A DNA stretch of 33,929 bases from Paludibacteraceae bacterium (GTDB taxonomy: Bacteria; Bacteroidota; Bacteroidia; Bacteroidales; Paludibacteraceae): NCBI GenBank assembly GCA_017450685.1, contig JAFSTB010000031.1, forward strand, positions 1 to 33,929. Direction: 5' to 3'. The number at the start of each line of letters is the position of its first letter. Within the stretch, counting starts at the first letter, position 1. The position numbers and the translations under genes were made by a program. Positions 7,368 through 16,201 of this stretch are shown here, piece after piece. A model generated the notes under the pieces. That model ran no database searches, was not told the DNA's origin, and was given only the letters and a program-made list of their open reading frames with translations.

Positions 7368-9283
7368 AAGGTCCAGTGCAGTCCGCCAATGATGGTGGTT
7401 CGTGGCATAGGGAATCCGTAGTTGATCTCATAGCGTTGTGCTAAGAGGTTGTCGGCTTTCACGTCAGCCCACAGTTCGCGCCATATACGCACCGAAGCAT
7501 TAGCGTTCCATAGGACAAACGACTGTTTATCAGCCGATACTTGTGCTGTTTTCAGACGTGTGAAGAGGTTGTTCACATACTGCACTGATGTGCCGACACG
7601 GAAACGCGAGTGGTGGTAAGCGAGGGTGACGGTCAGTTTATGTTCGGGTGCTGCCAACTGCGGTCGATGCATATAGAGATAAGCATAGTTGGCATTAAGC
7701 ATCAGTCCGATAGGCAGTTGTAGTGTGACACTTCCTTCAGCACCTGCATTCTGTACTTCGCCGGTGTTGACATTGCGGTTCTTGCCATCCACCATCTGCG
7801 TCTCTATCATATTATCGGCGTGAAGGTAATAGACACTTGCTTGCAGGTGCAAACGCCGCTGATAGAGGTATGTGCCGTAATCGAGACTATAACTCCAAAG
7901 ACTGACAGGTTTAAGTTGGTCGTTAGCAGGCGGGTACATATACAGTTCGCGTATGGTGGGGTGGCGAAAACCTTTGGTTACGATGGTTTTAAGCGACGAC
8001 TCATGTTTCCAATGGAAGCCAACCACAGCCCTTGGCGCATAAGCCCAACCGCTCTGCGAATGATAGTCCAGACGACAAGCAGCATCCACCGACAGCCAAC
8101 GTGTGATACGCTGCGCAAAATCAACATAGACAGCACCTTCATATTGCGTCTTTCTCACCAACTGTTGCGTCTTCTGACCTGTTGCCTGACTTATATCATT
8201 CCAAGCATGACCACCGTATATATATCCGTCAAAGCCGAAAGTGGTGGTGTTGCCACGAAAGAAATCCGTCTGCTGGTTGAAATTGATGCCGGTGAAGTAG
8301 TCGGTATGGTTATATAGTGTCGGATTAGGTGTATCCGGTGTTGCCGAACCTTCGTTTATCCGGTGCTTACCGCCATTGTAATAAGCGTTTATCAATCCCC
8401 GCAAAGGGAAGGTTTTGGAATAGTTATATGTAGTGCTAAGGGAGGCTGATCCGCGTATTATCTGTTGGTGACCGCCATAGATAGGTTTATCCTCTGTACC
8501 CGGGTTATGTGTTTTGAAATAGGTTATATTCCCCGCAGCGTGCAACTGCCAATGAGTGTTTATGTCATAGTCGAAAGCAGCATTACCGTTAGCCTCTTCA
8601 AACTCCATATTGGCTCGATGCCCATCGGTACGCGCGTAAGAGGCATCGACCGACGAGGTGAACTTATCCTTATGAAACTGATTGCTGACACCTGCATCCA
8701 ATGTGTAGAACGACCCGCCGTGCAGGTGCAAGTGAGTCAAGACGGTGTCTTGTTTCGGACGAGAAGTGGTCAGATAGATGACTCCGCCCATAGCATTGGA
8801 ACCGAATTCGACAGAGGTAGGTGTATTGACCACTTCCACTTTCTCCACCGAATGTGTGAGATAAGAGTCGGCTATAGGATGCCCATATAGACCGGCATAT
8901 TGCGGCACGCCGTTAACAACCACTAATATATCGGTATTGGGTGTTCCGCCTATACCGCGCATTTTTATTGCACCCGAACCACCTGTACTGACACCGTAGC
9001 CTAAGATGCTGCGTGAGGTGAAAAACAGTCCGGGGACATACTGATTAAGAACAGGCAACACACTCCTTTCCTGACTCTGTTGCAACAGAGTATCAGCAAA
9101 GGAGTGTGTGGTTAGCGTAAGACTATCAAGCTGCCTATGATACCCTCTGACAGCACTGCTTTGAGCCGTCACCTCGGGCAGATAGACATGCAAAAGAGAG
9201 TCGCCTGTTTGTGCAAAAAGCTTTGTAGAATGGAGCAATGTACAAATTACGATTGTTTGGGTTAAAAGTGTCTTTTTCATCAT
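7364..9283 (-). CDS. TonB-dependent outer-membrane receptor, BtuB-sized
   Basis: A 639-residue receptor with a signal peptide (MMKKTLLTQTIVICTLLHST, cleavage near LFAQ, residue 25) and no carboxypeptidase-like N-domain. The plug spans about residues 55-175 (IKMRGIGGTPNTDILVVVNG and VEKVEVVNTPTSVEFGSNAM). The remaining barrel ends with TTIIGGLHWTF. The size and plain architecture fit siderophore, cobalamin or metal receptors, but no riboswitch or partner gene identifies the ligand. It is downstream of fba on the same strand after a 41-nt gap without a recognisable promoter, so it may be read through from fba. The start region lies between inverted repeats that could control translation (9234-9310). 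The two adjacent ATGs at 9283 and 9280 are equally possible starts. Confidence 0.92.
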   Translation of the reverse strand: MMKKTLLTQTIVICTLLHSTKLFAQTGDSLLHVYLPEVTAQSSAVRGYHRQLDSLTLTTHSFADTLLQQSQERSVLPVLNQYVPGLFFTSRSILGYGVSTGGSGAIKMRGIGGTPNTDILVVVNGVPQYAGLYGHPIADSYLTHSVEKVEVVNTPTSVEFGSNAMGGVIYLTTSRPKQDTVLTHLHLHGGSFYTLDAGVSNQFHKDKFTSSVDASYARTDGHRANMEFEEANGNAAFDYDINTHWQLHAAGNITYFKTHNPGTEDKPIYGGHQQIIRGSASLSTTYNYSKTFPLRGLINAYYNGGKHRINEGSATPDTPNPTLYNHTDYFTGINFNQQTDFFRGNTTTFGFDGYIYGGHAWNDISQATGQKTQQLVRKTQYEGAVYVDFAQRITRWLSVDAACRLDYHSQSGWAYAPRAVVGFHWKHESSLKTIVTKGFRHPTIRELYMYPPANDQLKPVSLWSYSLDYGTYLYQRRLHLQASVYYLHADNMIETQMVDGKNRNVNTGEVQNAGAEGSVTLQLPIGLMLNANYAYLYMHRPQLAAPEHKLTVTLAYHHSRFRVGTSVQYVNNLFTRLKTAQVSADKQSFVLWNANASVRIWRELWADVKADNLLAQRYEINYGFPMPRTTIIGGLHWTF

Positions 9284-9310
9284 TAGGAAAAATGTAAGTT
9301 GTACATTGCT
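9234..9310 (-). promoter_or_regulatory. nested inverted repeats around the receptor start codon
   Basis: AGCAATGTACAA (9234-9245) and TTGTACATTGCT (9299-9310) are perfectly complementary over 12 bp and enclose the ATG at 9281-9283 in a 53-nt loop. Within the spacer, AATGTA at 9291-9296 can instead pair with TACATT at 9302-9307 in a 5-nt-loop hairpin eight bases upstream of the start. The upstream segment can thus pair with either of two partners, as in a translational or attenuation switch. Only the complementarity is observed; regulation is inferred. Confidence 0.4.
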
Positions 9311-9324
9311 TGATTTACTGCTAC

Positions 9325-10323
9325 TTATGCTTTACCGTCTGAGCCGAGAACGTTGATGATCTTATGTTTGTAGAGTTCGGTCATCAGGTCGCGAGCCGGT
9401 CCGCAATATTTACGCGGGTCAAACTCACCGGGGTTCTCGGCGAACACTTTGCGAACGGCAGCGGTGAAGGCGAGACGTGAGTCGGAGTCGATATTGATTT
9501 TGCATACTGCCGACTTAGATGCTTGGCGCAGTTGTTCTTCAGGAATACCGACAGCGTCAGGCAGTTTGCCGCCATAAGAGTTGATCATATCCACATACTC
9601 TTGTGGTACTGACGATGAGCCGTGCAGAACGATAGGGAAGCCCGGCAGTTTTTCCATCACTGCATCCAGTACGTCGAAAGCCAATGGTGGAGGTACGAGA
9701 CGACCTGTCTTGGGGTCGCGAGTGCATTGTTCGGGTTTGAACTTATATGCGCCGTGACTGGTGCCGATAGAGATAGCGAGGCTGTCGCAACCGGTACGAG
9801 TGGCAAAGTCAATCACCTCTTCGGGTTTGGTGTAGTGGCTCTCTTCTGACTGAACCTCATCTTCCACACCTGCCAACACGCCGAGTTCGGCTTCAACGGT
9901 TACATCATATTTGTGGGCATACTCCACCACTTGTTTGGTAAGGGCGATGTTCTCCTCGTAAGGTAGAGCCGAACCGTCGATCATCACGCTTGAGAAACCG
10001 AAGTCAACACATGACTTACACAGTTCAAAACTATCACCGTGGTCGAGATGCAAGCATATCTGCGGGTTCTCCCAACCCAACTCTTTGGCGTACTCAACAG
10101 CACCTTGTGCCATATAACGCAGCAGCGTTTGGTTAGCATAGTTACGAGCGCCCTTGCTCACTTGCAGAATAACGGGTGACTTGGTTTCAGCAGCAGCCTT
10201 GATGATGGCCTGCAGTTGCTCCATGTTGTTGAAGTTAAAGGCAGGTATAGCATATCCTCCTTTAATGGCTTTGGCAAACATCTCACGGGTGTTAACCAAT
10301 CCTAATTCTTTGAATGATACCAT
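9325..10323 (-). CDS. fba: class II fructose-1,6-bisphosphate aldolase
   Basis: A 332-residue zinc-dependent aldolase that interconverts fructose-1,6-bisphosphate with glyceraldehyde-3-phosphate and dihydroxyacetone phosphate, in glycolysis and gluconeogenesis. Class II signatures are visible: YAIPAFNFNNMEQ at the N-terminus, the catalytic/zinc region HLDHGDSFE, the glutamates in VEAELGVLAGVEDEV, the zinc histidines in GTSHGAYKF and VLHGSSSVP, and the phosphate-binding KINIDSDSRLAF. It has full family length. It follows the OPT gene by 26 nt that contain a tandem repeat and no promoter I can recognise, so it is either read from upstream or uses a promoter inside the OPT gene. Confidence 0.96.
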   Translation of the reverse strand: MVSFKELGLVNTREMFAKAIKGGYAIPAFNFNNMEQLQAIIKAAAETKSPVILQVSKGARNYANQTLLRYMAQGAVEYAKELGWENPQICLHLDHGDSFELCKSCVDFGFSSVMIDGSALPYEENIALTKQVVEYAHKYDVTVEAELGVLAGVEDEVQSEESHYTKPEEVIDFATRTGCDSLAISIGTSHGAYKFKPEQCTRDPKTGRLVPPPLAFDVLDAVMEKLPGFPIVLHGSSSVPQEYVDMINSYGGKLPDAVGIPEEQLRQASKSAVCKINIDSDSRLAFTAAVRKVFAENPGEFDPRKYCGPARDLMTELYKHKIINVLGSDGKA

Positions 10324-10325
10324 TG

Positions 10326-10352
10326 TAATTAGTAGTTAGTAATTAGTAGTTA
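10326..10352. repeat. 14-bp tandem repeat between OPT gene and fba
   Basis: TAATTAGTAGTTAG (10326-10339) is followed immediately by TAATTAGTAGTTA (10340-10352), so the whole OPT-fba spacer is this repeat. The second copy contains the stop codon of the OPT gene (10350-10352). Copy number could vary by slippage. Confidence 0.6.
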
Positions 10353-12296
10353 TTTTATTTTACGGCTTGCAACGATGAAATAGGCTATGAGCAGTATATA
10401 CATCACTATACCTAACAGTTGAGCATATGCTGTTGTTGCCCACTCGGTCATATACCAGTCTAAATTGCAGAATTTGAGCACTGCGCTCACCACACCCATC
10501 AGTGCTCCGCCTGCTATGAAGCCTGAAGCGATGAGCGTACCTTTCTCTTGTCGTTGTTGCGCTATCGCGTGTGCTTGTTCGCCATCTTTCTTTGAAGGTT
10601 TGCTTACGAAGTGCGACACCGTTCCGCCAATGAGCAGAGGGAGGTTGAGATGTAAAGGTATGAACATACCTAAAGCGAAAGGCAGTACAGGTACCCCCAC
10701 AAAGTTAAGAATAAGAGCCAACACAGCCCCCGCAAAATAGAGCATCCACGGTGCTCCTTGACCTGACATCAGCGGTTCAATAACGGCAGCCATAGCGTTG
10801 GCTTGCGGAGCCACAAGAGCATTGTCACCCACAAAACCGTAGGTCTCATTGAGTATGATCATCACACCTCCGACGGTGGCGGCACTGACCAATGTACCCA
10901 GGAACTTCCACGTCTCTTGTTTGGCGGGTGTGGTGCCAGTCCAATAACCTATCTTAAGGTCGGTGATAAAGCCGCCTGCCATACTCAGAGCCGTGCAAAC
11001 GACACCACCTATGACCATGGCTGCCACCATACCGCCGGTGCCTTTCATTCCAACAGCCACAAATACCACAGAAGCAATAATCAGTGTCATCAGCGTCATT
11101 CCGCTGACAGGATTGGAACCAACGATAGCAATGGCGTTGGCAGCCACGGTGGTGAAGAGGAAAGCGATGACAGTGACCACCAGCCAAGCCACCAAGGCTT
11201 GAGTGAAATTGCTAAGCACTCCCACCCAGAAGAAGACGAGCACAATGACTAATGCTGCCACAATAGCAATAGCCAAAAAGCGCATATTGATATCTCTTTC
11301 GGTGCGCAGAACATTTTGTGCCACGGCTTTACTTTTGCTGCCAAACTCTTTGCGCACCAGTCCTACAGCACCTGCAATGACCGGCCAGTTTTTCACTATA
11401 CCTATCAGTCCTGCCATAGCGATAGCACCTATACCTATGTTGCGACCGAAGCCGGTATAGATGGTTTGCGGATCGGCGTCAGTCATACCTGTTGCTCCAA
11501 GCAACGGCAGGATAACCCACCAAGTGAAGAATGAGCCACAGCAGATGATAGCTGCATATTTAAGACCAATGATATATCCTAATCCGAGCACGGCGGCTGA
11601 GGTATTGACAGCCAAAACGGTTTTGAACTTCAACGCCATCTGTTCACCCCAAGCAGTCATTCGTGTACTTAGGCTCTCAGTCCAAAGTCCGAAGGTGGAA
11701 ACGATAAAATCGTATAGTCCGCCAACGCCTGCCGCCCAAATAAGGGGTTTGGCTTGATTACCGCCCTGTTCACCTGAAACCAGCACTTGCGTTGTGGCAG
11801 TGGCTTCCGGGAAAGGATATTCGCCATGCTTCTCTTGCACGAAGAATTTTCTGAAAGGGATGAGGAAAAGTATGCCTAAACATCCGCCTAACAACGACGA
11901 CAAGAACACTTGCATAAAATTGACTGTAATATCAGGATATTTGGCTTGCAGGATATACAATGCAGGTAAGGTGAAGATAGCCCCTGCCACTATCACGCCG
12001 GATGATGAACCGATAGATTGAATAATGACGTTTTCGCCCAATGCGTTTTTCCGTTGCAGTGCAGATGAGAGTCCGACGGCGATGATAGCGATGGGGATAG
12101 CGGCTTCAAACACTTGTCCCACTTTCAGTCCGAGATAGGCTGCTGCGGCTGAAAAGATGACAGCCATCACCACACCTAAGGAGACACTGTAAGGTGTTAC
12201 CTCTGCAAACTGCTGTTCGGGACGAATGATAGGCTCATATTTCTCGCCTTGTTTAAGCGGACGAGAAGCATTTTCAGGTAAGCGTATCTCACTCAT
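10350..12296 (-). CDS. OPT-superfamily oligopeptide transporter
   Basis: A 648-residue inner-membrane protein with about 14-16 hydrophobic segments. The N-terminal part (YKYEPIIRPEQQF-like region, then TPYSVSLGVVMAVIFSAAAA and YLGLKVGQVFEAAIPIAI) and the NVIIQSIGSSSGVIVAGAIF segment are characteristic of the bacterial OPT family, which takes up peptides or metal-chelate-like substrates using the proton gradient. Length is normal. It begins 43 nt after the beta-barrel gene and ends 26 nt before fba, all on the same strand. There is no obvious promoter in the upstream gap. The substrate cannot be told from the sequence. Confidence 0.92.
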   Translation of the reverse strand: MSEIRLPENASRPLKQGEKYEPIIRPEQQFAEVTPYSVSLGVVMAVIFSAAAAYLGLKVGQVFEAAIPIAIIAVGLSSALQRKNALGENVIIQSIGSSSGVIVAGAIFTLPALYILQAKYPDITVNFMQVFLSSLLGGCLGILFLIPFRKFFVQEKHGEYPFPEATATTQVLVSGEQGGNQAKPLIWAAGVGGLYDFIVSTFGLWTESLSTRMTAWGEQMALKFKTVLAVNTSAAVLGLGYIIGLKYAAIICCGSFFTWWVILPLLGATGMTDADPQTIYTGFGRNIGIGAIAMAGLIGIVKNWPVIAGAVGLVRKEFGSKSKAVAQNVLRTERDINMRFLAIAIVAALVIVLVFFWVGVLSNFTQALVAWLVVTVIAFLFTTVAANAIAIVGSNPVSGMTLMTLIIASVVFVAVGMKGTGGMVAAMVIGGVVCTALSMAGGFITDLKIGYWTGTTPAKQETWKFLGTLVSAATVGGVMIILNETYGFVGDNALVAPQANAMAAVIEPLMSGQGAPWMLYFAGAVLALILNFVGVPVLPFALGMFIPLHLNLPLLIGGTVSHFVSKPSKKDGEQAHAIAQQRQEKGTLIASGFIAGGALMGVVSAVLKFCNLDWYMTEWATTAYAQLLGIVMYILLIAYFIVASRKIK

Positions 12297-12339
12297 AGCG
12301 AATAATTATGATTTGATTGTGAATAAATAGTGGTCATTC

Positions 12340-13134
12340 TCATTTGTCGTCGCTTTGCCAGAAATAAACACCCAACTTTATTTGCCATTGGTCTATTCTG
12401 CCTCTTGTTGTACGTGAGTAGTTGTCATCCCCATAACCTAATTCACTGAAGTTAGGCTCTTTATATGGGTTGATAAGTCCGAAGTCGTATCCTCCGCGTA
12501 TAAAATAGCGTTTATATTGGAATCCGGCACCTACTCCCCATGTGACATTCAGTTTGCGGAAGTGGCTATCCATTTCCGCCTCGTATGATTCCACGGCGGG
12601 GTATTTCAAGGAAGCCTCGTCGTGCGACACTATATATCTCAGATAGTCTTTTGAGGTAAAGGCAAAAGTGCATTGGATAGTGGGTCCGGTATAAAGGATG
12701 ATATATGTCTCCTTGGCTATCTCGAACTTATATTGCCAGTCCACAAATATCTCTCCTTGGTGGTATTGATATTGAGTACGATATTCGAAGTCGGGCAAAA
12801 ATCCTAATGGTCGCGGTTTGCCGGTGGTGGGTTGTGCCGGTTCGTCCATCCACGTATAGTCGTGCCATTTGCCGTTATGCATAGCAAAGGTATAGTTGAG
12901 TCCCATCGACAAGCCGAAGCCCTTGATGATGGTACCGTCATAGACCAGACCTATCTTTAAGCCGTTAAGCGTGGTGGCATGCAGTTTGGTGGCAGAGGCA
13001 TCCACGTCGGGTATATTGGTGCGATAGATAGGTTGAGCAAAACCTATGTGAATACCTACTGCTTGCTTTTGGGCAACGGCAGTCAGGCTTATCACTGTCA
13101 GCAACAGACAGGTTAAAAAGTGACGATAGTTCAT
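12340..13134 (-). CDS. small outer-membrane beta-barrel protein (PorT/OMP_b-brl_2-like)
   Basis: A 264-residue exported protein: signal peptide at residues 1-22 (LLLTVISLTAVAQ), then alternating aromatic and polar strands such as QAVGIHIGFAQPIYRT, GLKIGLVYDG, GAGFQYKRYFIRGGYDFGLI and a final WQIKLGVYFW. This suggests an 8-10-stranded outer-membrane barrel. A longer frame reaches back to 13221 inside the OstA-like gene, but those 29 residues are basic and not signal-like. The ATG at 13134 gives a proper signal peptide and a 16-nt gap, so it is preferred. No enzyme motif is visible. Its position at the end of an envelope-assembly operon suggests a role in or near the outer membrane. Confidence 0.8.
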   Translation of the reverse strand: MNYRHFLTCLLLTVISLTAVAQKQAVGIHIGFAQPIYRTNIPDVDASATKLHATTLNGLKIGLVYDGTIIKGFGLSMGLNYTFAMHNGKWHDYTWMDEPAQPTTGKPRPLGFLPDFEYRTQYQYHQGEIFVDWQYKFEIAKETYIILYTGPTIQCTFAFTSKDYLRYIVSHDEASLKYPAVESYEAEMDSHFRKLNVTWGVGAGFQYKRYFIRGGYDFGLINPYKEPNFSELGYGDDNYSRTTRGRIDQWQIKLGVYFWQSDDK

Positions 13135-13150
13135 AGTTGATTTTACACTA

Positions 13151-14827
13151 TTATTTACGTTTTTTATTGCGTTTAGTTTTCTGTTTGTCAGTTGTTTTCT
13201 TATCCTTTTCGTCATCATCATCGGATGCTGACAAGACTGTTGTTTTTGGTCTTGTCGTACGTTGTGGTGTGAGGAAGAGGTCGTCCACTGATGTCGGTCT
13301 TTCTTGTTCCGCCCAGAAGAACATCGGCAGGAAAGTTTCTTTTTTTGCTATCTGGTCTAAGGGGTACATAGTGCCGGTCGTGGCTGTGGTGAAAAGGATA
13401 TGGTCAATCTGACGGTCTTTGAGAAAGATCTGCACTTTGCTGCTTTGTGTTTTATTGACACCTATTATATCTTTGTCGTCATCTAAGGGGAAGAACACTG
13501 TTTCGGCATTCCCTATCACATCCACTTGTTTTATTTCGTTGTCGCGTATATAGGCAAACATCTCTTTGCCTGTCAGTTGGTTATAGTGGTTGTCTTTTTC
13601 TTGCTTTATACCTATGGCATTGCCCACGCCGTGAGCATAGTCCATTGCTCCATCACGAAAATAGAGTGTGATGGTATCTGCAGATATCTGTTGGTCTTGA
13701 CTCCAGCAGATGGGGTTTTGGTGCAGTTGTATGAGTGAGTCGCGTGAGTTATAGGTCAGTGAGTCGCACACCAACTGGTAGTCTAACGACCATCCGCGCA
13801 CGTTTCTGAAAGCGCGCAGTTGTTGGAAGACGGTATCGTGGCAGGTGGAGTCAAGACAAGGCAATTCTTCAAAGCAAAGGGAGTCGGCGTGAGCATAGGT
13901 GTGTTCGGGTTTCGACCAGTCTTCCACTAATGCGCTGTCGGTCACGAATCCGCGCTTTTCTCTATCCCACATCTCGCCATAGTTGCCATAGAGGGAGAGG
14001 TGCTGTACGGTGTCTCTTACCTCTATATGACTGAATAGTTGTCCTCTACCTTTGAAGCGGTCGTAGAAGATGGTGTCGCCGATGAGGAATTTGCCGTCGG
14101 TATGTTGAATGACACTACGTTGCAGCAGCATTGACTGTTGCAGTTCGGTGTTGTACCAGCCGTCGGTCGAGTGGATCATTGTCTCATCGTTATACACTAT
14201 CTCCGTCGGGCACACGAGAAAGGCTATGTGTGTTTGGGTGTTGTACTTGAGTGTGTCGGCATCGAGGGTGAAAGACGGGTTTTGCAGATGCACTTTATAT
14301 TTGAATACCGCCAATGATGTAGGCGGGTTATATTCACCCCACACTGACTCTAAACTATTGACGCTATCGCGAATGACACCACCGGTAAAATAGTAGGCTT
14401 TGTCTTGTTGTCGGTCGTAGTTCAGTGAGTCGGTGGTTAGGGTGGTCGTTTTATGAATGAGTTTAACGTTTTGGCATAGCCGTGCTAAACGTGTGTTTCC
14501 ATCGTAGTATAGTCGGTCGCCATAGCCGTGCAGTGTGTCGCCTTGTTCGAAACGAACGTGTCCGAAGGCGGTGACGGAGTTGGATTTTTCGTAGAAGTAG
14601 GCTGAGTCGCAAAACATAAGAGCCGAGTCGTGACGGAAGCGTACATCGCCTTTGAGGATTTGTGCATCGGGAAGGCGTTTTTGGTCGAAGGAGAGGGTCT
14701 TGGAATGTTCCAAAAAGACCATCTTCTGAGGAGCGGCGGTATTGGCAGTCTGACTGACGATGTTGTTAGCAACGGTCAGCAACAGAAAGAACAGGAATAT
14801 AATATGTTTACACTTGCTTCTACGCAT
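13151..14827 (-). CDS. OstA-like (LptA/LptD N-domain type) periplasmic protein
   Basis: A 558-residue exported protein with signal peptide residues 1-25 (ends NIVSQ). From about residue 37 it has repeated short beta-jellyroll units of the OstA type, for example ILKGDVRFRHDSALMFCDSA, TAFGHVRFEQGDTLHGYGDR and AYYFTGGVIRDS. This fold makes the lipopolysaccharide bridge in LptA and LptD. Bacteroidota carry such long OstA-like proteins beside SurA-like chaperones, as here. The C-terminal about 40 residues are a charged, low-complexity tail (acidic DDDDEKDK, then a lysine-rich end). It is 6 nt downstream of surA. A role in lipopolysaccharide transport is inferred from family and neighbours. Confidence 0.88.
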   Translation of the reverse strand: MRRSKCKHIIFLFFLLLTVANNIVSQTANTAAPQKMVFLEHSKTLSFDQKRLPDAQILKGDVRFRHDSALMFCDSAYFYEKSNSVTAFGHVRFEQGDTLHGYGDRLYYDGNTRLARLCQNVKLIHKTTTLTTDSLNYDRQQDKAYYFTGGVIRDSVNSLESVWGEYNPPTSLAVFKYKVHLQNPSFTLDADTLKYNTQTHIAFLVCPTEIVYNDETMIHSTDGWYNTELQQSMLLQRSVIQHTDGKFLIGDTIFYDRFKGRGQLFSHIEVRDTVQHLSLYGNYGEMWDREKRGFVTDSALVEDWSKPEHTYAHADSLCFEELPCLDSTCHDTVFQQLRAFRNVRGWSLDYQLVCDSLTYNSRDSLIQLHQNPICWSQDQQISADTITLYFRDGAMDYAHGVGNAIGIKQEKDNHYNQLTGKEMFAYIRDNEIKQVDVIGNAETVFFPLDDDKDIIGVNKTQSSKVQIFLKDRQIDHILFTTATTGTMYPLDQIAKKETFLPMFFWAEQERPTSVDDLFLTPQRTTRPKTTVLSASDDDDEKDKKTTDKQKTKRNKKRK

Positions 14828-14833
14828 CCTTTA

Positions 14834-16189
14834 TCATTCTCCGTTATTATGTATCCAACCCGGATATTGGAAGTCGCAGCCTCGCCAACCGTCAGATATA
14901 TAGATATAAGTCTCTTTTTGTTTGTTTTTTATCCAGTTGTGTATAAATTCGTTGCTTAGTTTTTGTTCGAGCATACCTCTCACCACTTGGAAGTCGTCCG
15001 GCAGTTTGGCTTTGTGTGTATCGCTTTTCTTTTTGAGTCGTACGAGTACACACATCTCTTTATTGCTGGCTTGATCCATCATAAGGAAAGGTTCGCTCAT
15101 CTCTCCTTCTTTCATTGAATAGATATGTTTGGCTATTTCCGGCGGCAGGTCTTGGTATTCAAACTGTGCAGCACCGGTATTGGGGTTAATCATCAAGCCG
15201 GCGTTCATCACGGTGTTCTTATCTTGGGAGAAGAGTACCACTGCCTTTTCAAACGATATACTGTCCTGTCTGATGAGAGTGGCAATAGAGTCTAATTTTT
15301 TCATTGCCAGTATTTTGTCGTCGGCTGTCACGTGTGGTCGCAGCAGTATATGTCTGCAATTGATACGTTCGCCTTTTTTCTCTATCAGTTGAATGATATG
15401 GTAGCCGTATTCCGTTTCCACTATGCGTGACACTTTTTTAGGGTCTGTAAGGTTGAAAACCACATCAGCAAAGGGTGTTACCAATTGTCCTCTTCCGAGC
15501 AGTCCCAGTTCACCGCCATGTTTGGCACTTTCAGTGTCTTCCGAATAGAGTCGTGCGAGCATGGCGAAGTCGGCTTTGCCGCTTGTTACGCGTTCGGCAT
15601 AGTCGCGCAAACGGGCCTTGGTACGTTCTATCTCTTCACGAGGAACAGGTGGAGCAAAACTGAGGATCTGCACCTCCACTTGCGCCGGAATAACGGGTAT
15701 GGAGTCTTGAGGAATAGACTGATAGAAACGTCGTATTTCGGCAGGTGTAGGTTTGATATGCTCGGTTAGTTTGCTCTGCAACTGTTGGATAATCATCTGA
15801 TTGCGAACGGTGGTCATCAACTCCTCACGGATTTCGGAACTGGTCTTACGAAAATACTCTTCCATCTTTTCTTTTGAGCCTATCTGTGTGAGATAGTAGT
15901 TGATACGCATATCCACTTGGTGGCTGACGCTTGACTCATTGACAACGACAGAGTCCAGATCGGCTTGGTGCAGGAAAAGTTTTTGTATGGCTATTTGTTC
16001 GGGTATGACGCAATAAGGGTCACCTTCTATCTGTTGTCCTTCATATTGTGCACGGAGACGTTCCTCTTCCACCTCGCTTCGCAGTATAGGTTCGTCACCC
16101 ACCACCCATATAACTTCGTCAATAACATTATCGGCTAAAAGAGTAACGGGCAGAAAGAAGAACAGAAAGAGCAGTTGTTTGAGGTTCAT
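14834..16189 (-). CDS. surA: SurA-type periplasmic chaperone and peptidyl-prolyl isomerase
   Basis: A 451-residue periplasmic folding factor for outer-membrane proteins. It has a signal peptide (residues 1-19, ends TLLA). The SurA N-domain starts DNVIDEVIWVVGDEPILRSE and ends in the helical region near residue 160. The first parvulin domain is at about 165-265 (FAMLARLYSEDTESAKHGGELG, then TEYGYHIIQLIEKKGER) and the second at about 268-375 (INCRHILLRPH onward, more diverged). Both domains and the length match SurA. It overlaps nothing and sits 12 nt after the SurA-like lipoprotein and 6 nt before the OstA-like gene, consistent with one outer-membrane assembly operon. Confidence 0.93.
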   Translation of the reverse strand: MNLKQLLFLFFFLPVTLLADNVIDEVIWVVGDEPILRSEVEEERLRAQYEGQQIEGDPYCVIPEQIAIQKLFLHQADLDSVVVNESSVSHQVDMRINYYLTQIGSKEKMEEYFRKTSSEIREELMTTVRNQMIIQQLQSKLTEHIKPTPAEIRRFYQSIPQDSIPVIPAQVEVQILSFAPPVPREEIERTKARLRDYAERVTSGKADFAMLARLYSEDTESAKHGGELGLLGRGQLVTPFADVVFNLTDPKKVSRIVETEYGYHIIQLIEKKGERINCRHILLRPHVTADDKILAMKKLDSIATLIRQDSISFEKAVVLFSQDKNTVMNAGLMINPNTGAAQFEYQDLPPEIAKHIYSMKEGEMSEPFLMMDQASNKEMCVLVRLKKKSDTHKAKLPDDFQVVRGMLEQKLSNEFIHNWIKNKQKETYIYISDGWRGCDFQYPGWIHNNGE

Positions 16190-16201
16190 ATCATCAATGT
16201 A

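Noticed and set aside
7820..8890. Long plus-strand frames inside the second TonB receptor
   Set aside because: They are antisense shadows of a clearly conserved receptor gene and resemble no known protein.
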